9,611 nucleotides of DNA from an uncultured Oscillospiraceae bacterium (GTDB taxonomy: Bacteria > Bacillota > Clostridia > Oscillospirales > Acutalibacteraceae). How positions within the stretch are numbered: the stretch's first letter is position 1; each line of letters opens with the position of its first letter. The notes beneath the pieces are model-generated. The model searched no databases. It saw only the letters and a list, made by a program, of their open reading frames with translations, and was not told the DNA's origin. Where the stretch lies: contig URPG01000057.1 of assembly GCA_900549675.1 (NCBI GenBank), positions 1 through 9,611 of the forward strand, read 5' to 3'. Shown piece after piece: positions 1-6,161 of the stretch. The position numbers were made by a program, and so were the translations under genes.

Positions 1-2
1 CT

Positions 3-281
3 TGGCCCAAAGAAGATGAACTCAAGGAAAAAACAGAGAGATTATCTGAACTCAACGCTCTTTTGAATGTAGAGAACAAGACTATGGACGATTTGAAAGA
101 AGTTATGGAAAGCCGAAATAATGAAAAAGAATCAAAAGAAATACTTTTGGAGTTTGAAGAGCATTATCCAAACACATTGAAAGAAGAAAATTTGGATGAC
201 ATTTTGACAAAAGCTAAAAAGAGAGCTGAAGAACTGAATAAAAAAAGTGATAAAGAGCGTAATCATAAAAAATCGCTCTAA
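3..281 (+). CDS. C-terminal end of a large mobile-element protein (helicase/methylase or relaxase type), partial
   Basis: The reading frame is open from the left edge and stops with TAA at 279-281, so this is the end of a gene that starts outside the window. The first visible residues read WPKEDELKEKTERLSELNAL and continue LNVENKT. From memory, this W/F-P-K-E-x-E-L...K..RL.ELN..LN pattern closes the very large SNF2-like helicase/DNA methylase proteins, and also some MobA/MobL-type relaxases, of Firmicutes ICEs; I cannot tell which from 92 residues. The rest is highly charged and helical, ending in a lysine-rich tail (residues about 70-92 of the visible part). A TTG at 63 could be read as a start, but the upstream frame has the more conserved sequence and no Shine-Dalgarno site precedes 63, so a separate small gene is unlikely. 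A terminator-like hairpin follows 12 bases after the stop. Confidence 0.7.
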   Translation, partial: WPKEDELKEKTERLSELNALLNVENKTMDDLKEVMESRNNEKESKEILLEFEEHYPNTLKEENLDDILTKAKKRAEELNKKSDKERNHKKSL

Positions 282-293
282 TGTAGTAAGAAG

Positions 294-326
294 GCACGTG
301 TCAATTCCTTTGATACGTGCTTTTTT
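294..326 (+). terminator. Intrinsic terminator-like hairpin T1
   Basis: The arms 294-303 and 311-320 (GCACGTGTCA / TGATACGTGC) pair over 10 bases with one G-U pair around a 7-base loop, followed by six T at 321-326. It starts 12 bases after the stop of the upstream gene and ends 27 bases before the topB start, which leaves little room for a new promoter. It may end upstream transcripts, partially or conditionally. Confidence 0.8.
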
Positions 327-342
327 ATTGCCAAAATAGACT

Positions 343-349
343 AAGGAGA
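343..349 (+). promoter_or_regulatory. Ribosome binding site of topB
   Basis: AAGGAGA lies 4 bases before the ATG at 354. It is a strong Firmicutes Shine-Dalgarno sequence and fixes the topB start, which also matches the conserved N-terminus MKLIIAEKPS of the family. Confidence 0.85.
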
Positions 350-353
350 TAAT

Positions 354-2411
354 ATGAAACTTATTATAGCAGAAAAACCCAGTGTTGCTATGGAGATTGC
401 CAAAGTGGTAGGATCAGTAAAACGAGAAGAGGGTTTTGTCGCCGGAGCCGGCTACCTTGTTTCGTGGTGCGTAGGGCATTTGGTATCTCTGGCTATGCCC
501 GAAACATATGAGGAAAAACTAAAAACTTGGCGAATAGAAGATTTACCTATTTTGCCAAAGGAGTTTAAAACTACTGTTTTATCCGGAACAGCAAAACAGT
601 TTTCTGTGCTAAAAAAGCTTATGGAACGAGAAGATGTAGATGAACTGATTTGTGCTACAGATGCCGGACGGGAGGGTGAATTGATTTTTCGCTTGGTGTA
701 TGAAAAAGCAGGATGTCATAAACCATTTAAACGGTTATGGGTTTCAAGTCTTGAGAAATCAGCCATTGAAAAAGCTTTGCAATGCATGAAAGGTGGAAAA
801 GAGTATGACAATCTCTACTATGCGGCTCGTTGTCGACAGCGGGCAGATTGGCTCATTGGAATGAATTTCACTAGATTGTATACGGTGAAATATGGAACAA
901 CACTTAATACAGGCCGAGTACAGACGCCTACGATTCAATTATTGGTAAAACGTCAGCAGGAGATTGACGAATTTATTCCTGTTCCGTATTACAATCTGTT
1001 TGCTGAAATGAATGAGGTTGAGGCGATGTGCCGGATAGAGAATCAACAGCAGGCATATGATTCTATGGAATTGATTCGTGGGAAGAATGCTGTAGTAAAA
1101 TCAGTCTTAAAAGAACAGAAAAAGGAAAATCCTCCAAAACTTTATGATTTGACAGCACTTCAGAGAGAAGCAAACCAATTGTTTGGATTTTCGGCCAAGC
1201 AAACTCTGGATATTGCACAAAACCTCTATGAAATGAAGATTATTACTTATCCAAGAACCGATAGCCGATATTTAACGTCCGATATGCAGGAAAGTACAAA
1301 AGAATTAATTGCTGAACTGTCAGAAAACTTTTCTTCGTGGCTGCCCGAAAATGTGAATTTCAGGAAAGTCAATACAGATAAGCTGGTAAATGATAAGAAG
1401 GTAAGTGATCACCATGCTCTGTTACCTACAAAATATCTTTCACAAAAATATAAAGAGCTGCCAACTTCTGAACAGAAGATAGCGGCTCTCATTTTATTTA
1501 GGCTGTTTGAATCAGTTTCACCGTCATATCTTTTTGAATCTACAAAGATTGAATTTGATGTAGAAAATCTTATGTTAACGGCTAAAGGAAATACAGTAAA
1601 AGAAAAAGGGTATCGACATATAAAGGTTTCTTTCCTAAAACATTTTTTACCGGATCAGACGGATAAACAAAAAGATGTTATTTTACCGGATTTACAGGAA
1701 GGTGATATTCTTTGTGTAAACAACAGCAGAGTTGAAGAAAAGAAGACCCAACCGCCCAAGCCATATACGGAAGATACGCTTTTAGCTGCCATGGAAACCG
1801 CCGGCAGAAAGATTGAAGATGAAGAATTAAAAGAAGCTATGAAAGACAGTGGACTGGGTACCCCTGCCACAAGGGCGGAAACCATAGAAAGCTTGTTTAA
1901 AAATGGGTATGCAGTAAGAAATAAAAAGAATATTCTTTCGACAGATACAGCGAAGAAATATATTTCTTTGGTGGCAGATGAGGTTAAGCAAGCTGAATTA
2001 ACAGCGAAATGGGAAAAGCAGCTTGCTGAAATTGCCCAAGGTGTATCCGATGAAACCTCATTTATGCAAAGTATTACTTCTTATATTCAAGACGTTATAC
2101 AGAAAGAGAAACAAACAGCAGCAGAAGTTCAGTTTGAAAGGAAAAAGCCGGATAGCTATGGAAAGTGTCCTGTGTGCGGAGGTGATGTCTTAAAACGCCC
2201 TAAGTCTTTTACCTGTGCTTCCTGTTGTGGTTTTGTTGTTTGGAAAACTATTTGCGGAAAGGAGCTGACAGAGAATGCTGTGAAACGACTGTTAGAGAAA
2301 GGCGAAACCAATTTAATCAAAGGTTTTGTTAGCAAGGCCGGCAAAAAATTTAATGCTTGCCTTACAGTAGAAGAAAATGGAAATATAAAATTTATATTTC
2401 CAAAAAAATAA
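354..2411 (+). CDS. topB: DNA topoisomerase III (type IA), mobile-element TopB
   Basis: This 685-residue protein is a type IA topoisomerase, which cuts one DNA strand through a 5'-phosphotyrosine and passes another strand through the gap; in ICEs it is thought to help resolve or unwind the transferred DNA. The Toprim domain opens with IAEKPS (catalytic Glu7) and contains DAGREGE at 103-109, the metal-binding acidic motif. TGRVQTPT is at 186-193, and the active-site segment ITYPRTDSRYL gives catalytic Tyr299. GLGTPATRAETIE near residue 500 is another type IA signature. The C-terminus has a zinc-finger-like CPVCGG (Cys605, Cys608) followed by a CASCC cluster near residues 622-626, then a region typical of TopB ends. 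The length matches mobile-element TopB proteins, and all key residues are present, so it should be active. The gene lies in the transfer gene run, followed 17 bases later by a gene for an unknown membrane protein. Confidence 0.97.
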   Translation: MKLIIAEKPSVAMEIAKVVGSVKREEGFVAGAGYLVSWCVGHLVSLAMPETYEEKLKTWRIEDLPILPKEFKTTVLSGTAKQFSVLKKLMEREDVDELICATDAGREGELIFRLVYEKAGCHKPFKRLWVSSLEKSAIEKALQCMKGGKEYDNLYYAARCRQRADWLIGMNFTRLYTVKYGTTLNTGRVQTPTIQLLVKRQQEIDEFIPVPYYNLFAEMNEVEAMCRIENQQQAYDSMELIRGKNAVVKSVLKEQKKENPPKLYDLTALQREANQLFGFSAKQTLDIAQNLYEMKIITYPRTDSRYLTSDMQESTKELIAELSENFSSWLPENVNFRKVNTDKLVNDKKVSDHHALLPTKYLSQKYKELPTSEQKIAALILFRLFESVSPSYLFESTKIEFDVENLMLTAKGNTVKEKGYRHIKVSFLKHFLPDQTDKQKDVILPDLQEGDILCVNNSRVEEKKTQPPKPYTEDTLLAAMETAGRKIEDEELKEAMKDSGLGTPATRAETIESLFKNGYAVRNKKNILSTDTAKKYISLVADEVKQAELTAKWEKQLAEIAQGVSDETSFMQSITSYIQDVIQKEKQTAAEVQFERKKPDSYGKCPVCGGDVLKRPKSFTCASCCGFVVWKTICGKELTENAVKRLLEKGETNLIKGFVSKAGKKFNACLTVEENGNIKFIFPKK

Positions 2412-2416
2412 TTGAA

Positions 2417-2422
2417 TGGAGA
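2417..2422 (+). promoter_or_regulatory. Ribosome binding site deciding the 2429 start
   Basis: TGGAGA ends 6 bases before the ATG at 2429. An in-frame start at 2357 would overlap topB by 55 bases and would place a basic stretch of 24 residues ahead of the membrane segment; it lacks a Shine-Dalgarno site, so 2429 is preferred. Confidence 0.8.
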
Positions 2423-2428
2423 ATCGCT

Positions 2429-3085
2429 ATGTCAAAGAAATTTAAATTTGGTCCTGTAAATAACAAGCTCAACATTATTATTTTAATTGTTGGTGTGGTT
2501 TTATTATCGTCGGTGCTGCTGATTAAAACGCTGAAACCAAAACAACAATCTGCTCAGAAAAAAACTGCAAGTCAGCAGAGTTCGGTTGTGTCTGAAATTC
2601 CCAAAGAGGAAGAAAGCGTATCCAGTGAATTTGAAATTATAGATAGTACAAATGTATCAGAAGCACAGATTCGTAAAGAGGCGGAAGAACGTGCAGAGCG
2701 AACAATGATTCAAATGGCCGCCAATCAGATTCTTACGTTAGGAGGCTCTTGGAGCGTCAAAGAGGACAGTACAAAAACTCTTACCTTTACGGTGGATGGA
2801 AAGTACAATTCTTCAGGATTTGAAAAAGAAATGAAAGGTAAATTTAGAATTGAATCGGCTGAATTTACCGAAGGCTTAGAAAATTCTTCTTATGCCTATC
2901 AAGTTACCTTGGAGTCTGGAGATGTACTGCTTATTTCTGTATATGATCAGGATACTTACACACTGTCGTCGGATACTTTTTTTGAATCAGACTCTTTGAT
3001 TTTTACAAAAACCGCAAAAATTGCCGTTGGGAATCAAAAAAATCCCAACGGAATGACTGACGAAGAGAAAAACAGGCTTTCTTAG
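2429..3085 (+). CDS. Membrane-anchored protein with beta-rich outer domain, function unknown
   Basis: I do not recognise a named family for this 218-residue protein. The start at 2429 gives MSKKFKFGPVNNK, a short basic cytoplasmic end, then one hydrophobic segment at about residues 14-34 (LNIIILIVGVVLLSSVLLI). No lipobox cysteine follows, so it is likely a signal-anchor protein with its C-terminus outside. Residues 38-75 form a Ser/Gln/Glu/Lys-rich linker. A short helix (about 75-98) leads into a domain at about 103-200 containing GGSWSV, LTFTVDGKYN and KGKFRIES; alternating polar and hydrophobic strands and the G-x-W-x-V opening suggest a small lipocalin-like or META-like beta barrel, which is inference only. 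It sits between topB and the ArdC-like gene, so a role at the cell surface during mating is possible. The TAG stop is inside a terminator-like hairpin. Confidence 0.85.
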   Translation: MSKKFKFGPVNNKLNIIILIVGVVLLSSVLLIKTLKPKQQSAQKKTASQQSSVVSEIPKEEESVSSEFEIIDSTNVSEAQIRKEAEERAERTMIQMAANQILTLGGSWSVKEDSTKTLTFTVDGKYNSSGFEKEMKGKFRIESAEFTEGLENSSYAYQVTLESGDVLLISVYDQDTYTLSSDTFFESDSLIFTKTAKIAVGNQKNPNGMTDEEKNRLS

Positions 3086-3097
3086 CCTGCTTTTTTT
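3068..3097 (+). terminator. Intrinsic terminator-like hairpin T2 overlapping a stop codon
   Basis: CAGGCT (3073-3078) pairs with AGCCTG (3084-3089) around a 5-base loop. After one A/C mismatch the stem can extend through AAAA (3068-3071) against the T run at 3091-3094, and seven T follow at 3091-3097. The stop codon TAG (3083-3085) of the upstream gene spans the loop and 3' arm, so a ribosome finishing that gene would keep the hairpin open. Confidence 0.8.
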
Positions 3098-3106
3098 ATA
3101 TAAAAG

Positions 3107-3114
3107 AAAGGATG
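3107..3114 (+). promoter_or_regulatory. Ribosome binding site for a TTG start at 3121
   Basis: AAAGGATG ends 6 bases before TTG at 3121. No ATG in this frame occurs near the N-terminus, and the conserved ArdC-like region begins by about residue 39, so this site supports TTG as the true start. Confidence 0.75.
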
Positions 3115-3120
3115 ATTTGA

Positions 3121-5019
3121 TTGGAGGAAAAAGATTTAAGATTACAAAAAGAGCGTACGGCAGACGACTATGTGTTGAAAGCAAAAGAACAAGCACGTTC
3201 TGCGGTACAAAGAATTCATCAAGATGAACAGCAGTATCGCAAGTTTCTGGTGTTCAGTCAACCTTTTTCTGAACTGAATACAGAAAATTGTGCCTTTGTT
3301 TTTTCTCAAAAACCAACGGTATCTCAGTTAAAAACATATCAGCATTGGAAAGAGGAAGGCAGACAAGTTAAAAAAGGAGAAAAGAGCCTGGATGTTATTT
3401 GGCAGGGAAAAAGCACATTAAAAGTTTTTGATGTTTCCCAGACAGAGGGTCCTCCCCTGCTTTCTCCCGAGAAAAGCACTTTTACGTATGAGCAGTTAAA
3501 ACTTATTTGTAAGAGTGCTTTTTCTTATGAAACAGAGGAAAGAAATATCAAAAAGGAGAATGTGACAGGCTTTTCTGATTTTTACCGCAAGAAAATTTAT
3601 ATACGTTCAGATCTCCCAGCGGAGGAAAAGATAGGAGCTTTGCTGTATCAAATTGGTTGGATCCATGCCAGAACACCGGATTTCAAAGCTAACGAGAAAT
3701 CAATCCGCACCATGCGGGCAGAAAGTATTGCGTATACGCTTGCGCAGCATTTTGATATTCCTTTTAAGGGTGACTTTTCGTATATTCCCAAGTGGAGTCA
3801 GGAACTTTCTACAGAAAACCTTATTAAAAACCTTGAAAGTATCTGTAAAACAGCCCGAGAACTGACTAATTCCATTCAAAAAAATCTTCAGGTGTTGCAG
3901 AAAAAGGAATTGTCAAAGAAAGATTTAGAAAATACTGAGCAGTACCGAAAGGAATACGTCAAAGAAACATTACAAAAAGATTCTCAAAAAATCATGGAAA
4001 AAGATTACTACTTTGAATCTTTGCGTGATGATAACGAAATTGACTTGGACAGAGAAAAAAGTAGGCAGTCATTAGGGTTTCGGGATTATGATGTATATAA
4101 ATCGATCCTTTCTGAGACAGCCGAAAAGATACTGGCCGCTGAAAAACTCAGTGAAGAATATCCCGAAAAAGACAGTGTGATGAATGACTTGAAGAAAGGA
4201 GATTATTTAAAATATCTATCTGTCTATGAATCTTTGTTGGGGCATATCCGGCTGCAGCATGGCTCTGAGGTTCTATCAGAATCGCCGCATTTTGGAATTA
4301 TACAAGAAGCTGTAACCGCCATTCAGCAATTTCATCAGGAAACCATTCAGAGACTTGATACCTTGGAAATTCACAATATTCCCCAAAAAATTGTAGACGA
4401 ATTATTTCAGCTTGAATTTAAAATCGGAATCGATGATTCTATGCGGCAAACGGAGTTTGTAAATAACAGCCCTCGAATGAAATCAGAATTAGGAGTTAGT
4501 CTTGGAGAGGCGGAAAGCAAAATCTCAGCGTACAAAGAATTTATTCGAGAAAATAAGAGTGCCATAAAGGAACCCACTCCCAGTATGTCTGCCGAAACAG
4601 CATTGCAAAAATCACTGGAACGAAGAGGCAAGGTGGATATCCCGTATATGATGGGACTGTCAGATTTAAGCGAAACATCTCTGGCAGAAAAGCTAAAGGG
4701 AAAGATTTTTATGAATATAGGCGGTCAAGGCGATTCGTGGGTGACGGCCGAACAATATCTGCAGGGTGATTTGGAGCATAAGCTGACAAAAGCAAAAGAA
4801 TCCTATCAGATTATTCCGGACAGCAAGGTTCTTAGCAATATAGAAGCCTTACAACAGGCAATCTCTGCTAAGAAAAGAGTTATCCAAATCCCTGAAAAAG
4901 TAAGGCTCAATCAACAGTTAAAAAAAGCTAAGGCAAGGGCAAATATCGTCAATGCCGAAAGAAGAGAAAAATTGAATAAGCAGGATGAAAGCATAAATTT
5001 TAAGAAACGGGTGATTTAA
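3121..5019 (+). CDS. ArdC/LtrC-like protein with degenerate zincin domain and helicase-associated C-terminal module
   Basis: The 632-residue product starts with TTG. Residues about 39-108 resemble the ArdC N-terminal ssDNA-binding domain found in LtrC-like and antirestriction proteins: FSELNTENCAFVFSQKP, then YQHWKEEGRQVKKGEKS at 73-89, then FDVSQTEG at 103-110. Residues about 120-215 resemble the ImmA/IrrE-type zincin domain that normally follows, with MRAESIAYTLAQHF at 198-211 keeping the later conserved Glu (E201). The expected HExxH, however, reads YQIGW at 176-180, so metal binding and peptidase activity are probably lost. Residues 240-480 are charged and largely helical, with no family I recognise. 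Residues about 491-580 (KVDIPYMMGL, then SWVTAEQYLQGDL at 539-551, then SNIEAL) recall a segment of the large ICE helicase/methylase proteins. The tail is Lys/Arg-rich. A cytoplasmic role with ssDNA or in protecting incoming DNA is inferred. It lies between two terminator-like hairpins. Confidence 0.8.
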   Translation: MEEKDLRLQKERTADDYVLKAKEQARSAVQRIHQDEQQYRKFLVFSQPFSELNTENCAFVFSQKPTVSQLKTYQHWKEEGRQVKKGEKSLDVIWQGKSTLKVFDVSQTEGPPLLSPEKSTFTYEQLKLICKSAFSYETEERNIKKENVTGFSDFYRKKIYIRSDLPAEEKIGALLYQIGWIHARTPDFKANEKSIRTMRAESIAYTLAQHFDIPFKGDFSYIPKWSQELSTENLIKNLESICKTARELTNSIQKNLQVLQKKELSKKDLENTEQYRKEYVKETLQKDSQKIMEKDYYFESLRDDNEIDLDREKSRQSLGFRDYDVYKSILSETAEKILAAEKLSEEYPEKDSVMNDLKKGDYLKYLSVYESLLGHIRLQHGSEVLSESPHFGIIQEAVTAIQQFHQETIQRLDTLEIHNIPQKIVDELFQLEFKIGIDDSMRQTEFVNNSPRMKSELGVSLGEAESKISAYKEFIRENKSAIKEPTPSMSAETALQKSLERRGKVDIPYMMGLSDLSETSLAEKLKGKIFMNIGGQGDSWVTAEQYLQGDLEHKLTKAKESYQIIPDSKVLSNIEALQQAISAKKRVIQIPEKVRLNQQLKKAKARANIVNAERREKLNKQDESINFKKRVI

Positions 5020-5036
5020 TATAAATCATCCTTTTT
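5009..5036 (+). terminator. Intrinsic terminator-like hairpin T3 overlapping a stop codon
   Basis: GGGTGATTT (5009-5017) pairs with AAATCATCC (5023-5031) over 9 bases with one G-U pair, with a 5-base loop and five T at 5032-5036. The TAA stop (5017-5019) of the ArdC-like gene lies at the top of the stem and in the loop, so translation termination and hairpin folding compete for the same bases. Confidence 0.8.
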
Positions 5037-5081
5037 GCTCTTGCCCATTTAAAATTATGAAAAACGAAAGGAAAAAACAAA

Positions 5082-6161
5082 ATGGCTGATTATGATAATC
5101 AAGTTTTGCACGCCTCTATCAAGGCAACAGAAATGACAGGACGTGTGTTATTAGCTCTCATGAAGGGGACTGTAAAGTTGGCGTCAAAAGGGCTTTCCCC
5201 TGATCAAGGAAAAATGAAGTTGAAAAAATTGAGTGCTTCCGGGCGAAAACTTTCCAATTTACCGATAGACAAAAAAGATGTTAGAAACGTGAAAAAAGAA
5301 ATGTCACGTTATAAAGTAGATTTCTCGCTTAAATACGATGTAGTAAAAGACAGTTATATGCTGTTTTTTAAGGAGCAGGATATTGACAGGGTAAATTTGG
5401 CGATGGAAAATTGTGTGCTGAAATCCGCCAATAAGAAAGAAAACTCTCCGGCTAAAAAAGAAGAATTGACAGAACGAGATTCTTTGGAAAGTATGGCAGT
5501 AGAAAAACAACATTTAGGCAATATTAAAAAAGAACTCAAGAAAGAAAATATAGAGTTTTCAGTTCATAAGACCGGCAACAAGGATGTTCGCCATATTACT
5601 GTAAAGTCTAAGGATTTTGATAGGGCAAATGAAATTGCCGACAATTGCATAGAACAATCCAAAAATAAACAAGGACTCAAAGATCGCTTTCTTTCTAAAA
5701 TTACTCAGATTAAAAATCTCATGAATGCGGTAAAAGAACAAGAACACTCTTTTGTGAGTGACAAAGGAGAGCAGAAACTAGAACACGACCTCTCTTTTAC
5801 CGTGGATATGTATGAATCGGGTAAAGAAAATACTTTGAATACCGATAAGTTCCAAAATGTAAAAACGGATAGAGCTGACTTGTTTGTCATTAAAGAGCAA
5901 TTGAAAAGCCAGGGTGTGGATTTATCCATTAAAAAAGATGCAGAACAGGGCGTTTATCATGTGTTTTTTAAAGGTGCGAATACACAGGATATCAATAAAG
6001 CTTTGCAATCCTGTTTAAACCAGTCTGCGCAAAAGGTCAATCTCAAGGTAAAACTCAAAAAAGCTGATGAGAGAGCGAAAAAGCACAATCAGGCACAGCA
6101 GCAGGAAATGAAACAGGAGAGAAAACAAGGGAGGCAAAAACAGAGGGGGAAACAGCATTGA
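5082..6161 (+). CDS. PcfB-like (DUF3801) protein with three core repeats
   Basis: The 359-residue product begins at ATG 5082, with AAAGGA (5067-5072) nine bases before it. Residues 10-60 (TGRVLLALMKGT, then GKMKLKKLSASGRKLSNL) followed by the core at 62-115 match what I recall of PcfB/DUF3801 proteins, which are encoded directly before the VirD4-type coupling protein in pCF10-like and Tn1549-like systems. The core pattern (D..V/I.KE....V/I.FS.K...... FFK... AN/N.A...C...S) recurs at 140-193 and 262-315, each copy exactly 54 residues with no gaps; by my count copy 2 shares 17 and copy 3 shares 16 identities with copy 1. Usual family members are about 150 residues with one core, so this one is more than twice as long. 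Residues 194-260 form a linker and 322-359 a Lys/Arg/Gln-rich tail, possibly nucleic-acid binding. The stop overlaps the virD4 start by 4 bases. A role linking the relaxosome to the coupling protein is inferred from context. Confidence 0.85.
   Translation: MADYDNQVLHASIKATEMTGRVLLALMKGTVKLASKGLSPDQGKMKLKKLSASGRKLSNLPIDKKDVRNVKKEMSRYKVDFSLKYDVVKDSYMLFFKEQDIDRVNLAMENCVLKSANKKENSPAKKEELTERDSLESMAVEKQHLGNIKKELKKENIEFSVHKTGNKDVRHITVKSKDFDRANEIADNCIEQSKNKQGLKDRFLSKITQIKNLMNAVKEQEHSFVSDKGEQKLEHDLSFTVDMYESGKENTLNTDKFQNVKTDRADLFVIKEQLKSQGVDLSIKKDAEQGVYHVFFKGANTQDINKALQSCLNQSAQKVNLKVKLKKADERAKKHNQAQQQEMKQERKQGRQKQRGKQH
5265..5426 (+). repeat. PcfB core repeat 1 (codons 62-115)
   Basis: First of three diverged in-frame copies. 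It carries the most canonical PcfB core, with VKKEMSRYKVDFSLKYD and YMLFFKEQD, ending in NCVLKS. The copies are similar at protein level rather than as recent DNA duplications. Confidence 0.75.
5499..5660 (+). repeat. PcfB core repeat 2 (codons 140-193)
   Basis: Second copy, with NIKKELKKENIEFSVHK and KDFDRANEIADNC, ending in NCIEQS. It lacks the aromatic FFK strand of copies 1 and 3 (TVK instead), so it is the most altered in the middle, while its DFDRAN helix start resembles DIDRVN of copy 1. Confidence 0.7.
5865..6026 (+). repeat. PcfB core repeat 3 (codons 262-315)
   Basis: Third copy, with VIKEQLKSQGVDLSIKKD and YHVFFKG, ending in SCLNQS. It is separated from copy 2 by a 68-residue linker and is followed by the basic tail. 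Confidence 0.72.
6143..6150 (+). promoter_or_regulatory. Ribosome binding site for the TTG start of virD4
   Basis: GAGGGGGA inside the end of the PcfB-like gene lies 7 bases before TTG at 6158. The next in-frame ATG (codon 29) would delete the first membrane segment, so the TTG start is preferred. Confidence 0.75.

Noticed and set aside
63..281. Separate small gene starting with TTG at 63
   Set aside because: The frame stays open to the left edge and the upstream residues (WPKEDELKEKTERLSELNAL) look conserved; no ribosome binding site precedes 63.
310..342. Possible promoter before topB (TTGATA with an A-rich -10 candidate)
   Set aside because: The -35-like bases are part of the T1 stem, and no good -10 lies at 16-18 bases; the space before the start codon is too small for confidence.
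1655..1885. Antisense open frames inside topB, the PcfB-like, virD4 and VirB6-like genes
   Set aside because: They lie opposite strongly supported coding regions, lack ribosome binding sites and encode low-complexity or shadow-like sequences without motifs.
2357..2428. Upstream ATG extension of the membrane-protein gene
   Set aside because: It would overlap topB by 55 bases, has no Shine-Dalgarno site and adds an unlikely basic leader; ATG 2429 has TGGAGA at the right distance.
3091..3106. TATATAAA-like -10 before the ArdC-like gene
   Set aside because: The sequence is the end of a T run plus AT-rich spacer with no recognisable -35 upstream, so a promoter cannot be supported.
3112..3120. 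Two-codon minigene ATG ATT TGA just before the TTG start at 3121
   Set aside because: It overlaps the ribosome binding site of the real gene and has no good site of its own; most likely chance.
5037..5066. Possible regulatory RNA between T3 and the PcfB-like gene
   Set aside because: Only about 45 bases, AT-rich, with no further stable stem beyond T3.
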